Shown here piece by piece: positions 47,215 to 55,886 of a DNA stretch of 64,000 nt (positions within the stretch are counted from its first letter, which is position 1; the number at the start of each line of letters is the position of its first letter). The position numbers and the translations under genes were made by a program. This stretch comes from Pseudomonas shirazensis (lineage in GTDB: Bacteria > Pseudomonadota > Gammaproteobacteria > Pseudomonadales > Pseudomonadaceae): assembly GCF_014268785.2 (NCBI RefSeq), contig NZ_JABWRD020000002.1:526501-590500 (forward strand). Direction: 5' to 3'. The notes beneath the pieces were generated by a model, which saw nothing but the letters and a program-made list of their open reading frames with translations, ran no database searches and was not told the DNA's origin.

Positions 47215-47885
47215 ACCAACCGCCGCCGCCGCTGTCCATCCTGTCACTGTTGAAAAAATCGCCACATTCGGATGCGACCATGCAAGCAGATACCCTGCTC
47301 ACTCAGGCCGAGATGAGCTTCATCCAAGATTTGCAGCATTCGCCGCAGCTGAACTTGGCTGACCCTATGTCCGGTCTGCTGGTCAACGGCGATCGCCAGT
47401 TGCAGACCTTGCTGACGCGCCTTGCGGCCAGTGATCAGGTTACCTTGCAGGCGCATTTCAACAACCAGCAGATCAGCTTTCCGCTGCAACTGGTCGAAGA
47501 CGAATTCCACGCCCTGCATCTGCAACTCGGCTCTCCGGAAATCTACGAAGACGGCCCGCAATTACGCCCGTGGCGCTTGTCACTCGAAGAACCCTCGGCG
47601 CTGCTTGAAAGCAAAGACAAACGCAGCAACCTGTGGGTCCGGGACATCTCGTTCAAGGGTGTGTTGCTTGAAGTGCGCGGCCTGAAACAGGCGCCCAAGC
47701 GCTTCGACCTGAGCTTTGCCCCTGACGGCATTGCGCCGATCGGCCTGCACGGCGTGCTGCGGCGGCGTATCGGTGCAAACCTAGCCGCGTACGACCTCAG
47801 CCGCAGCCCGGCAGAAGAGATCGAGCGCTTGCGCGAATACATCCTCCAGGCCCACCGCAGCGCCCATCCCGAACTGCACGCTTAA
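47211..47885 (+). CDS. PilZ-like protein co-translated with the LOV photoreceptor
   Basis: 224 residues. An N-terminal domain of about 110 residues is followed by a PilZ-like segment (LWVRDISFKGVLLEVRG) carrying the D-x-S-x-x-G motif. The upstream arginine motif RxxxR needed for cyclic-di-GMP is not clearly present (only RPWRL about 30 residues earlier), so ligand binding is uncertain. The ATGA overlap with the LOV gene implies equal expression, pointing to a light-linked role. Confidence 0.7.
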   Translation: MNQPPPPLSILSLLKKSPHSDATMQADTLLTQAEMSFIQDLQHSPQLNLADPMSGLLVNGDRQLQTLLTRLAASDQVTLQAHFNNQQISFPLQLVEDEFHALHLQLGSPEIYEDGPQLRPWRLSLEEPSALLESKDKRSNLWVRDISFKGVLLEVRGLKQAPKRFDLSFAPDGIAPIGLHGVLRRRIGANLAAYDLSRSPAEEIERLREYILQAHRSAHPELHA

Positions 47886-47888
47886 GCT

Positions 47889-48815
47889 TCAAGTATCGAG
47901 CTGACCGGCCAGATACTGGCGCAAGCGTCGGCGCATCAGGCTGACCTCGGCTCCCAGGCAGACCACCGCACTGCCGGCCAGCGTGTCGTGAGCAAACTCC
48001 GCCGCCTCCCCTGCCAGCAGTAACGGGCAACCCAAGCCCAAACGTGCCAGGCGCTTACCCAACTCGGCAGTTGGCCGCTGATTGGAGAACAGCACCACCG
48101 CATCCGGCTCCAGCTGCCGACAGATCAGCGCCAGCTCCTGCAGCGGCTGACTGGCCGGCAGCAGTACCACGCCGATTTCTTCGCTGCCGAGCAGCAGCCC
48201 GGCCACCAGCAACTCCAGCTCCTGCAACGCGGTTGACAGCGGCGCCAGCACGACGCGCTGGCGCCGCGGTGCCCGCGCCAGCTGGAGGCGCATCAGCACC
48301 CGCCCGCGCAAGAACTGGTCGAGAAAACCCCACTCACTGGCATGACCAAAACCGCGCGGCGCCGCGCGCAGCGTGTGCCAAACCGGCATGAATATGTCGT
48401 TGAAGACCTGCTCCTGGGTAGTACTGGCAAATACCTGATCGAACAAACGATCGAGCCCAGCGCCGTCAAAGCACTGTACTGCCTCGCGCACCTGGGTACG
48501 CCACCTGGCCAGGTCATCGGCATTGCTTGCAGCACTGCTGTCCTGCGCCAGCGCCTGGCCACGGGCGAGAATGCTGCCGACCTTGCTCACCGCCACGCCG
48601 CGCTCAAGCCAGCCGAGAATGCTGCGTACCGCGTCGACGTCGGCCTGCGAGTACAAGCGGTGGCCGCTGTCGGTGCGAGTTGGCTGGATCAGGCCGTAAC
48701 GACGCTCCCAGGCACGTAGCGTCACCGGGTTGACCCCGGTCAGGCGCGAAACCTCGCGGATTGGAAACAGCTCTTGGTGGTCCAGATCGGCTATAGGGAG
48801 TGCCTGCTCGTTCAT
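47889..48815 (-). CDS. LitR/CarH-like MerR regulator without B12 ligands (class II LitR, PplR-like)
   Basis: 308 residues. MerR helix-turn-helix FPIREVSRLTGVNPVTLRAW, ERRYGLIQPTRTDSGHRLY, then a cobalamin-binding-like domain (SEWGFLDQFLRGRVLMRLQL). The segment that carries the axial His in CarH-type proteins (ERHEIG) reads ALQELE here, so AdoB12 binding is unlikely. Class II LitR proteins of P. putida work with PpSB1-LOV. The convergent LOV gene makes this pairing likely. Start MNEQALPIAD; an in-frame ATG at 48851 is possible. Confidence 0.82.
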   Translation of the reverse strand: MNEQALPIADLDHQELFPIREVSRLTGVNPVTLRAWERRYGLIQPTRTDSGHRLYSQADVDAVRSILGWLERGVAVSKVGSILARGQALAQDSSAASNADDLARWRTQVREAVQCFDGAGLDRLFDQVFASTTQEQVFNDIFMPVWHTLRAAPRGFGHASEWGFLDQFLRGRVLMRLQLARAPRRQRVVLAPLSTALQELELLVAGLLLGSEEIGVVLLPASQPLQELALICRQLEPDAVVLFSNQRPTAELGKRLARLGLGCPLLLAGEAAEFAHDTLAGSAVVCLGAEVSLMRRRLRQYLAGQLDT

Positions 48816-49030
48816 GCGTGGTGAAAACCCGGATTTGATTAAACAAAGCACATTCTACGCCGGGACGGGCAAACAAATAACCAACCGTTCGCCCGCTGAC
48901 ACTGACGAGTCACAGTTTATCCGCGATAATCCGCGCCTGATTCTTGCATGCATGCCTGCGTCGCCCACCACCCCGGGCGCGCAAGCCTAAGGGCCGGCTA
49001 CCCGCCAGCCCTGTCGCCAGGAGATACACA

Positions 49031-49603
49031 ATGTCTACCCCACCCGTAACCCTGATGGTGTCGCGCCGCGCCGCCCATGGCCGCTACCAGGACCTGCTGA
49101 CCTGGCTGCATGAAGGCGAGCAGCTGGCCACTGACTTCACCGGCTACCTTGGCTCGGGCATCCTCGCCCCGCCCGGTGATGGCGACGAATTCCAGATCAT
49201 ATTCCGTTTCACCAGCGAGCAGACCATGCACGCCTGGGAGCATTCGGCCTCGCGCCGCGCCTGGCTGCAACGCGGCGACGGCCTGTTCGAACGCCCCAGG
49301 GAGCAGCGCGTCAGCGGCATCGACGACTGGTTCGGCGCCAATACAGTGCAAAAGCCGCCGCGCTGGAAGCAGGCCGTGGCAATCTGGCTGGCGTTCTTCC
49401 CGGTCTCGCTATTGTTCAACCTGATCTTCGGCCACTGGCTCGGCGCACTCGACCTGCTGCCACGGGTGCTGCTCAGCACGTTGGGCCTGACGCCAGTCAT
49501 GGTCTATGTATTCATCCCGCTGTCGACGCGGCTGCTGGCCAGCTGGCTACACCCGGCGCCAGCCGCCAGCGCAGAGCCCACGCGCGGGCTGCGCAGCCGC
49601 TGA
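49031..49603 (+). CDS. ABM-domain protein with membrane helices
   Basis: 190 residues. An N-terminal antibiotic-biosynthesis-monooxygenase-like ferredoxin fold (PPVTLMVSRRAAHGRYQDLL, FRFTSEQTMHAWEHSASRRA) is fused to two C-terminal helices (AVAIWLAFFPVSLLFNLIFG, LLSTLGLTPVMVYVFIPLST). The ribosome site CAGGAG precedes the ATG. The enzyme activity, if any, is unknown. It is divergent from the LitR-like gene across about 215 bp, so it may be one of that regulator's targets. Confidence 0.8.
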   Translation: MSTPPVTLMVSRRAAHGRYQDLLTWLHEGEQLATDFTGYLGSGILAPPGDGDEFQIIFRFTSEQTMHAWEHSASRRAWLQRGDGLFERPREQRVSGIDDWFGANTVQKPPRWKQAVAIWLAFFPVSLLFNLIFGHWLGALDLLPRVLLSTLGLTPVMVYVFIPLSTRLLASWLHPAPAASAEPTRGLRSR

Positions 49604-49676
49604 GGCGCACCCCAGAGGGAAGCAGTTCGGGTATGCTGGGGCATCACTGCCTGCACACAAGTAGACCGCCCTGAAC

Positions 49677-50369
49677 ATGAACAGCCCCATTCTGATCACC
49701 GGAGCCAGCCAACGCGTAGGGCTGGCTCTGGCACTTGAACTGGCACAGGCCGGCCATACGGTGGTCGCTGCCAGTCGCCATGTCCATGCGCAATCTGCGC
49801 ACCCCAACATCGTCCAGTTTCGCGCCGATCTGTGCCAGCAGGCCGACCGCGACGCCCTGATCGATCACTTGAGCAGCCACTACGACGGCCTGCGGGCGAT
49901 CATCCACAACGCCTCGGTGTGGCTGGATGACGACCTGGTCAATCTTGAGCTGATGTTCCGCCTGCACGTCGAGGCGCCCTATCACCTCAACCTGGCCCTG
50001 GGCGACATGCTGCGCAAGGTCGACAAGGCCGACATCATCCACATCTGTGACGAAACCTCCTCGCGCGGCAGCAAGAGCCATATCGGCTACGCCGCGACCA
50101 AGGCCGCGCTGCAGAACATGGTGTTGTCGTTTGCCGAAAAGTACGCGCCGACGGTGCGCGTCAACGGTATCCTGCCGGGGTTGTTGATCCTCAAGGAAGG
50201 CGGCGACGAAGCCTACCGCCAGCAGACCCTGAAAAAAGCCCTGCTGGAATTCGAACCCGGCGCCGGGCCGCTGATCGAGGCTGTCAAGTACCTGCTCGAC
50301 AGCCACTACAGCACCGGCAGCCAGGTGGTCATCAACGGTGGCCGCCACCTGAAGAACCGCATGATCTGA
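49677..50369 (+). CDS. folM: Dihydromonapterin reductase (FolM)
   Basis: Short-chain dehydrogenase of 230 residues. NADP loop LITGASQRVGLALALELAQA, NAS motif IIHNASVWLDD, and catalytic Tyr/Lys in SHIGYAATKAALQNM. The RVG/TGASQ pattern and size match FolM, which makes tetrahydromonapterin. First gene of a tight cluster with DUF1244 and hopJ genes, an order I recall as conserved in pseudomonads. Confidence 0.88.
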   Translation: MNSPILITGASQRVGLALALELAQAGHTVVAASRHVHAQSAHPNIVQFRADLCQQADRDALIDHLSSHYDGLRAIIHNASVWLDDDLVNLELMFRLHVEAPYHLNLALGDMLRKVDKADIIHICDETSSRGSKSHIGYAATKAALQNMVLSFAEKYAPTVRVNGILPGLLILKEGGDEAYRQQTLKKALLEFEPGAGPLIEAVKYLLDSHYSTGSQVVINGGRHLKNRMI

Positions 50370-50378
50370 GAGAAGCCC

Positions 50379-50675
50379 ATGACCCCACAACAACAGCTCG
50401 AACTCGAGGCCGCCGCGTTTCGCCGGCTGGTCGATCACCTGCAAAAACGCACCGACGTGCAGAACATCGACCTGATGAACCTGTCCGGTTTCTGCCGCAA
50501 CTGCCTGTCCAAGTGGTACAAGGCGGCTGCCGATGAGCAGCAGGTCGAGATCAGCCTGGATGACGCCCGCGAAGCGGTGTACGGCATGCCCTACGCCGAA
50601 TGGAAAGCCCAATACCAGAAAGAAGCCAGCGCCGAACAGCAAGCGGCGTTCGAACAAGGAAAACCCCGTGACTGA
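50379..50675 (+). CDS. DUF1244 protein
   Basis: 98 residues with the family block MNLSGFCRNCLSKWYKAAAD (a C-x2-C pair) and a helical C-terminus ending KPRD. Starts 10 bp after folM with GAGAGAAG upstream and overlaps the next gene by 8 bp. Function unknown; stable co-occurrence with folM and hopJ suggests a shared pathway. Confidence 0.9.
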   Translation: MTPQQQLELEAAAFRRLVDHLQKRTDVQNIDLMNLSGFCRNCLSKWYKAAADEQQVEISLDDAREAVYGMPYAEWKAQYQKEASAEQQAAFEQGKPRD

Positions 50676-51009
50676 CTTGAACACCCTGCGCGCCAGCCTC
50701 GAAAGCGGCGAACACGCCTTTGCCGACACCCTTGCCTTCATCGCCGAGCACTACAGCTATCAGCCGCAGGCGTTTACTAACGGTAACGTGGAAAACGCCG
50801 CCGGGCAGAACGAAGGCTCGTGCAAGACCCTCGGCATGGCCGCGCTGGAAGGCTTGAGCGACCGCGAAGCGTTGCTGGCCTTTGGTGAGCATTACCGCAG
50901 CGTGGTCGCCACGCCAGATGGCAGCGACCACGGCAATATCCGTGCGTTGATCGCGTATGGCCTGGCTGGGGTGAAGTTCGCCCAGCAGCCGCTCAAGCGC
51001 CTGGCTTGA
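50668..51009 (+). CDS. HopJ-family protein
   Basis: 113 residues from a GTG with AAGGA upstream. Conserved segments: FAEHYSYQPQAF-like AFIAEHYSYQPQAFTNGNVE, AGQNEGSCKTLGMAALEGLS and GSDHGNIRALIAYGLAGVKF. Named after the plant-pathogen effector HopJ, but in non-pathogens without linked secretion genes it is more likely a housekeeping protein. Overlap with the DUF1244 gene suggests coupled translation. Confidence 0.88.
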   Translation: MTDLNTLRASLESGEHAFADTLAFIAEHYSYQPQAFTNGNVENAAGQNEGSCKTLGMAALEGLSDREALLAFGEHYRSVVATPDGSDHGNIRALIAYGLAGVKFAQQPLKRLA

Positions 51010-51016
51010 TGACAAT

Positions 51017-51039
51017 GGGGCTGCCTGCGTAGCCCCTTT
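51017..51039 (+). terminator. Terminator of the folM cluster
   Basis: A 6-bp stem GGGGCT/AGCCCC with an 8-nt loop and TTTG, 8 bp past the hopJ stop. Confidence 0.55.
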
Positions 51040-51049
51040 GCTTGCGGCG

Positions 51050-51958
51050 TCAGCGCAGCCGCTGGCCGGGCGTGCTCGGTGACAGCTGGCCGTGTTGCAA
51101 CCATTCCAGTGCAATCGGCCACAGCGTCTGCCTGAATCGGTCATGAAAGAAGGCAAAGTGGCCGATCTCGGCGACGCGTAGGTCTGCCGGGGCAATCCGC
51201 AGATGCGCGGGTTGCGCCTCGCTCAGATAAGCCAGTAAACGCTCGGTAGCAGCCACCGTACCGAACGGGTCATCGCTCAAGCTGATCGCCAATGTTGCCG
51301 CGCGCACCTGAGCGAATGGCTTAGCCGCCAGCAAGCGCCCGCTAGGACGCTGTTCGTACGCAGGCGTGGGCGTACTCCAGTCAGCGACAACCCCGGCCGG
51401 GGTATCTTCCAGCCAACCCAGGCGCTTGCCCGGGAAATAGCCCATCACCTTGGTCAGCAGCGGCATTGCCACATGCCATTTAGCCAACAAGCGCCAGCGC
51501 TGCGCCACGGCATAGTCGCGCCAATAGGCAAACTGCGCACCGACCATCACCACCCGCCGCACCTTCTGCGCCGAGGGCGCCAGGCCTACCGCCCAACCGC
51601 CGAAGCTGTGCCCGACCACATCCACTGGCTGCCTGGGGAAGTGCTCGGCCGCATACTGCAGCATTGCCTCGAAATCCAGTTGCCCCCAATCGCTCCATGA
51701 CGCCGTGAAGCCACGCAACGACGGCGGCCGTGATTCGCCGATGCCGCGATAATCGAAGCACAGCACATCGCAGCCCTGGGCAAACAGGTAGTCGGCAAAA
51801 CGCGAGTAGTAAGCGCAGCGCACCGAAGTGGCCGGGTTGATGATCACCAGCGGGCGCTGGGGATCAGGTCGAGCATGGCGCCAGACAAAACCGCCGAGGC
51901 TGTAGCCATCGGCGGCTTTGTGGCGCAGGGCGCTGGCGGGTTGGGTCAGGCTGCTCAT
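51050..51958 (-). CDS. Alpha/beta hydrolase (serine nucleophile)
   Basis: 302 residues. The acid/base frame is typical: LVIINPATSVRCAYYSRFAD, VLCFDYRGIGESRPPSLRGF, nucleophile elbow DVVGHSFGGWAVGL, late His in RVAEIGHFAFFHDRF. Similar to the PRK/YheT-like group annotated as serine aminopeptidase or acyltransferase; substrate unknown. AAAGAG precedes the ATG. Confidence 0.85.
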   Translation of the reverse strand: MSSLTQPASALRHKAADGYSLGGFVWRHARPDPQRPLVIINPATSVRCAYYSRFADYLFAQGCDVLCFDYRGIGESRPPSLRGFTASWSDWGQLDFEAMLQYAAEHFPRQPVDVVGHSFGGWAVGLAPSAQKVRRVVMVGAQFAYWRDYAVAQRWRLLAKWHVAMPLLTKVMGYFPGKRLGWLEDTPAGVVADWSTPTPAYEQRPSGRLLAAKPFAQVRAATLAISLSDDPFGTVAATERLLAYLSEAQPAHLRIAPADLRVAEIGHFAFFHDRFRQTLWPIALEWLQHGQLSPSTPGQRLR

Positions 51959-52035
51959 GGCGGGCTCTTTGTTGGGGTCCGCTCACGCTAGCAAAATTTC
52001 AGCCCCACGCCATCACCAAACACACGCTTTGCAGA

Positions 52036-53247
52036 TTACAGCTGAACGCAGTCGAACTGGACGTCGGTCGCCACGTCTGCGTCGTAGTCGACGTCAGCGC
52101 GCTCGAAGCCGAACAGGTTGAGGAACTGCTTCTTGTAACCGGCGTAGTCGGTCATTTCGAACAGGTTCTCGGTGGTCACTTGTGGCCACAGGGCCTTGCA
52201 CGCGTCCTGGACATCGTCGCGCAGTTCCCAGTCGTCCAGGCGCAGGCGGCCTTTTTCGTCGACTTCAGCCGGCGCGCCGTCTTCTCGGAACAAGCGGTCG
52301 CGGAACATGCGATCGAGCTGGTCCTGGGTGCCTTCGTGCAGACCCTTTTCCTGCATGATCTTGAACACCATCGACAGGTACAGCGGCATTACCGGGATCG
52401 CCGAGCTGGCCTGGGTGACCACCGACTTGAGCACGGCAACGTTGGCGCCGCCCTTGATCTCGCTGGCGAGCTTCTGGTCCAGGCGCAGGGCAGTGTCGTC
52501 CAGGTCCTGCTTGGCCTTGCCCAGTGCACCGTGCCAGTAGATCGGCCAGGTGATTTCGGTGCCGATGTAGCTGAACGCGACGGTACGCGCCTGCTCGGCC
52601 AGCACGCCGGCATCAGCCAGAGCGTCGATCCACAACTGCCAGTCCTGACCACCCATGACGGTGATGGTGTCGGCGATTTCCTGCTCGGTGGCCGGCTCGA
52701 TCGAGGCTTCGGTGATCACGTCTTTGTTGGTGTCGATGGCAGTCGACTTGTACGGCTGGCCGATTGGTTTGAGCGACGAGCGAATCACTTCGCCAGTCTG
52801 TGGCAGCTTGCGCACAGGCGAGGCCAGCGAGTAGATGACCAGGTCAACCTTGCCGCCCATTTCGTTCTTGATCAGCTCGATGACCTTGGCGCGGGCTTCA
52901 TCGGAGAAGGCGTCACCGTTGATCGACTTGCTGTACAGGCCTTCAGCCTTGGCGAACTTGTCGAATGCAGCAGCGTTGTACCAGCCGGCGGTGCCTGGCT
53001 TGGTTTCGGTGCCTGGCTTTTCGAAGAACACGCCGAGGGTATCGGCTTTGAAGCCGAAGGCTGCAGTGATGCGTGCTGCCAGGCCGTAGCCGCTGGAAGC
53101 ACCGATCACCAAGACCTTTTTCGGACCATCATCGCGCACGCCCAGCTTGCGGGTGGCTTCGATCTGGTCACGGACGTTGAGCTCGCAGCCCTTCGGATGG
53201 GTCGTGGTGCAGATGAAACCGCGAACCTTGGGATGAATGATGGCCAA
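52036..53247 (-). CDS. fabV: Enoyl-ACP reductase FabV
   Basis: 403 residues. The FabV N-terminus [20 protein letters not shown], nucleotide loop [20 protein letters not shown], and the catalytic Tyr/Lys region [20 protein letters not shown] are present. It catalyses the last reduction in fatty-acid elongation; FabV enzymes are known to be insensitive to triclosan. Monocistronic, with a decayed LysR gene upstream. Confidence 0.95.
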   Translation of the reverse strand: MAIIHPKVRGFICTTTHPKGCELNVRDQIEATRKLGVRDDGPKKVLVIGASSGYGLAARITAAFGFKADTLGVFFEKPGTETKPGTAGWYNAAAFDKFAKAEGLYSKSINGDAFSDEARAKVIELIKNEMGGKVDLVIYSLASPVRKLPQTGEVIRSSLKPIGQPYKSTAIDTNKDVITEASIEPATEQEIADTITVMGGQDWQLWIDALADAGVLAEQARTVAFSYIGTEITWPIYWHGALGKAKQDLDDTALRLDQKLASEIKGGANVAVLKSVVTQASSAIPVMPLYLSMVFKIMQEKGLHEGTQDQLDRMFRDRLFREDGAPAEVDEKGRLRLDDWELRDDVQDACKALWPQVTTENLFEMTDYAGYKKQFLNLFGFERADVDYDADVATDVQFDCVQL

Positions 53248-53339
53248 TGTCTGTACCTCGTCAGGTTTAGGCTAGGGAGCCGCGCCGCGCGGGCCGGTTC
53301 CGTTTGATCTGAGGGTGAGACTACCCCCGCAAGTTATCC

Positions 53340-53625
53340 GACACATATTACGGGCTGACGGGGGGTGGTTCCAACCGCAGATCGCCCCAGCTGCTCACGC
53401 AGCCACCGCATGAACGCCCGCGCCAGCGGGTCATCCTGGCTGTCGAGGTGCACCAGGCACGCCCCACGCCGGGCCCCTGACCCGCTGCGCCGACAACGCC
53501 TGCAGTAAACCCTGCACCGCTGCGCGCTGGGCCAGCAACTGGCTGACCAAGGCCACGCCCAGGCCCTCGCAGGCAGCATCCAGGAGCAAGCCCGGATCAG
53601 AGAAGTTCAGCCCCTTGCCCCGTGC
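53340..53625 (-). pseudogene. Decayed LysR-family regulator (effector-domain C-terminus)
   Basis: On the minus strand one frame reads NFSDPGLLLDAACEGLGVAL, VSQLLAQRAAVQGLLQALSA, then a frameshift near 53470-53480. The neighbouring frame continues ACLVHLDSQDDPLARAFMRW, LREQL. Together these are the C-terminal third of a LysR effector domain. No helix-turn-helix part is found upstream, and the remaining space before atoB holds no gene. Confidence 0.7.
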
Positions 53626-53825
53626 AGCTCAACATTGACGCCATTGCCGATGGTCGCGGAGGCATTCACTGCGTCACTCATCAGTGTCCGGCCGTTTGAA
53701 GGAGTGATTGATTTGCTTTCCAGATCAATGGCAAAGAAAAACAAACTTAACAAATGAACCGTTTGCACCGATGCTGGGTGACACTGCGTCGCCTCGTCGC
53801 GCTACCTTCATCGGAGAACAACAAC

Positions 53826-55004
53826 ATGCATGAAGTCGTCATCGTCGCCGCCACCCGCACCGCCATCGGCAGTTTCCAGGGCGCTCTGGCCAGCGTGCCG
53901 GCCGTCGATCTGGGCGCAGCAGTAATCAAGCGCCTGCTCGAACAGACCGGGCTCGACCCAGCACAAGTCGACGAGGTGATCCTTGGCCAGGTGCTGACCG
54001 CCGGTGCCGGGCAAAACCCGGCGCGTCAGGCTGCGGTCAAAGCCGGCCTGCCGTTCAGCGTGCCGGCGCTGACCCTGAACAAAGTCTGCGGCTCGGGCCT
54101 CAAGGCCCTGCACCTGGCGACCCAGGCGATCCGCTGCGGCGATGCCGAAGTAGTGATCGCCGGCGGCCAGGAGAACATGAGCCTGGCGCCCTACGTCATG
54201 CCCTCGGCCCGCACCGGTCAGCGCATGGGCCACGGCCAGTTGATCGACAGCATGATCAGCGACGGCCTGTGGGACGCCTTCAACGATTACCACATGGGCA
54301 TCACTGCCGAGAACCTGGTCGACAAGTTCGACATCAGCCGTGAGCAGCAGGACGCCTTTGCCGCCGAATCCCAGCGCAAGGCCGTCGCCGCCATCGAAGC
54401 CGGGCGTTTCAAGGACGAGATCACACCCATCGTGCTGCCGCAGAAAAAGGGCGAGCCAAAGGTGGTCGAGCGCGACGAGCAACCCCGCCCCGAATCCACC
54501 GCCGAAGCACTGGCCAAACTGCGCCCGGCGTTCAAGAAAGACGGCAGCGTCACCGCCGGCAACGCCTCCAGCCTCAACGACGGCGCAGCGGCGGTACTGC
54601 TGATGAGCGCGGCCAAAGCCACCGAGCTGGGCCTGCCGGTGCTGGCCAGGATTGCCAGCTACGCCAGTGCTGGGGTTGACCCGGCGATCATGGGCATTGG
54701 CCCGGTGTCGGCAACCCAGCGCTGCCTGGCCAAGGCCGGCTGGCAGTTGGCCGATCTGGACTTGATCGAAGCCAACGAAGCCTTCGCCGCGCAGGCGCTG
54801 GCGGTGGGCAAGTCGCTGGAATGGGATGCCGACAAGGTCAACGTCAACGGCGGCGCCATTGCCCTCGGTCACCCGATTGGTGCATCCGGTTGCCGCGTGC
54901 TGGTAACCCTGCTGCACGAGATGATCAAGCGTGATGCCAAAAAAGGCCTGGCGACCCTGTGCATCGGTGGTGGTCAGGGCGTGGCGCTGGCGATCGAGCG
55001 CTAG
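53826..55004 (+). CDS. atoB: Acetyl-CoA acetyltransferase (thiolase)
   Basis: 392 residues. The acyl Cys lies in [15 protein letters not shown], the His in [18 protein letters not shown], and the second Cys in [17 protein letters not shown], all intact. It condenses or cleaves acetoacetyl-CoA. Start [10 protein letters not shown] has GGAG upstream; a longer frame begins at 53754. The gene stands alone, beside the LysR remnant. Confidence 0.93.
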   Translation: MHEVVIVAATRTAIGSFQGALASVPAVDLGAAVIKRLLEQTGLDPAQVDEVILGQVLTAGAGQNPARQAAVKAGLPFSVPALTLNKVCGSGLKALHLATQAIRCGDAEVVIAGGQENMSLAPYVMPSARTGQRMGHGQLIDSMISDGLWDAFNDYHMGITAENLVDKFDISREQQDAFAAESQRKAVAAIEAGRFKDEITPIVLPQKKGEPKVVERDEQPRPESTAEALAKLRPAFKKDGSVTAGNASSLNDGAAAVLLMSAAKATELGLPVLARIASYASAGVDPAIMGIGPVSATQRCLAKAGWQLADLDLIEANEAFAAQALAVGKSLEWDADKVNVNGGAIALGHPIGASGCRVLVTLLHEMIKRDAKKGLATLCIGGGQGVALAIER

Positions 55005-55064
55005 GTTGGCGATGTGTGAACCGGGCTGGCGGCGTGTGCCGGCAGCCTGGCTGCTCAAGAAGGT

Positions 55065-55784
55065 TCAGAAGCGCTCGTCAGCGATGGCTGGCAGAGTCAG
55101 CTCACGTACGTAGCTGGCTGGCGACAAGCTGAGCAATGTGCGCACCATCAGCACCACATCGTGCACCGGAATCAACTCCCCTGCACCGCGTGCTGCGGCT
55201 TCGGCCAACGGCACTTCAAGGCCATCTTCGGTATTCAGATAGCCAAGATTGAGGCAGGTGACGCCGAGCTGTTGATCTCGGTAGCCTTCGCGCAGCGCTT
55301 CGGCGATACCGCGCAAGGCGAATTTCGATGCGCCAAAGGTAACTTCAGGGCGACCGCTCTGACTCAGGCCGGAGGTCGAGCCGGTGAGGATGATTCGCGG
55401 CGCTTGGCTGCGTAACAGAACCGGCAGCAGACGTTTGATCAGCAGGATTGTCGCGGTGATATTGCAGCTGACCATGTGCTCCAGCTGCTCATCATCGTCG
55501 CTTGAAAAACTGTAGCCGGCTTCGAACGCCTGCGTCTCCCACAAACCAAGGTTGTAGATCAGGGCATCGATACCGCCCGCCTCTACTGCATGTGCAATCT
55601 GCTGCGCCGCCAACTTGGGCTGGCCCATGTCCGCTGCGATCCACTGCACTGCAATGCCATCGCGAACCGGCAACGGTTCAGGCTGCGTGCGTGACACCCC
55701 GATCAGCGTATCGCCCGTTGCTCCCAGCCCGTCGATCAATGCCTTGCCCAGCCCTTTGCTGGCACCCACCACCAGAACTTTCAT
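55065..55784 (-). CDS. Short-chain dehydrogenase-like protein lacking the catalytic Tyr
   Basis: 239 residues with an SDR fold: VLVVGASKGLGKALIDGLG, IYNLG in place of NAG, and the Ser of ILTGSTSGLSQS. At the YxxxK position the sequence is TFGASKFALRG; the codon is TTT, so Phe replaces the catalytic Tyr while Lys is kept. It may be a regulator, an NAD(P) sensor or an altered enzyme. GGGAG precedes the ATG. It lies 102 bp downstream of the MetE-like gene on the same strand. Confidence 0.82.
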   Translation of the reverse strand: MKVLVVGASKGLGKALIDGLGATGDTLIGVSRTQPEPLPVRDGIAVQWIAADMGQPKLAAQQIAHAVEAGGIDALIYNLGLWETQAFEAGYSFSSDDDEQLEHMVSCNITATILLIKRLLPVLLRSQAPRIILTGSTSGLSQSGRPEVTFGASKFALRGIAEALREGYRDQQLGVTCLNLGYLNTEDGLEVPLAEAAARGAGELIPVHDVVLMVRTLLSLSPASYVRELTLPAIADERF

Positions 55785-55886
55785 CCCAACACTCCCTGTA
55801 GGCCGGATGGCCGAGCGGCATCGAAACAGAACTCGGCAGGTGCGGCAAAGCCAGGTTGTATCTGGATATGAACAGTGGCTCGCCTG

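Noticed and set aside
50668..51009. Type III secretion effector
   Set aside because: The HopJ name reflects similarity only; there is no secretion locus or hrp-type promoter, and it overlaps a housekeeping gene.
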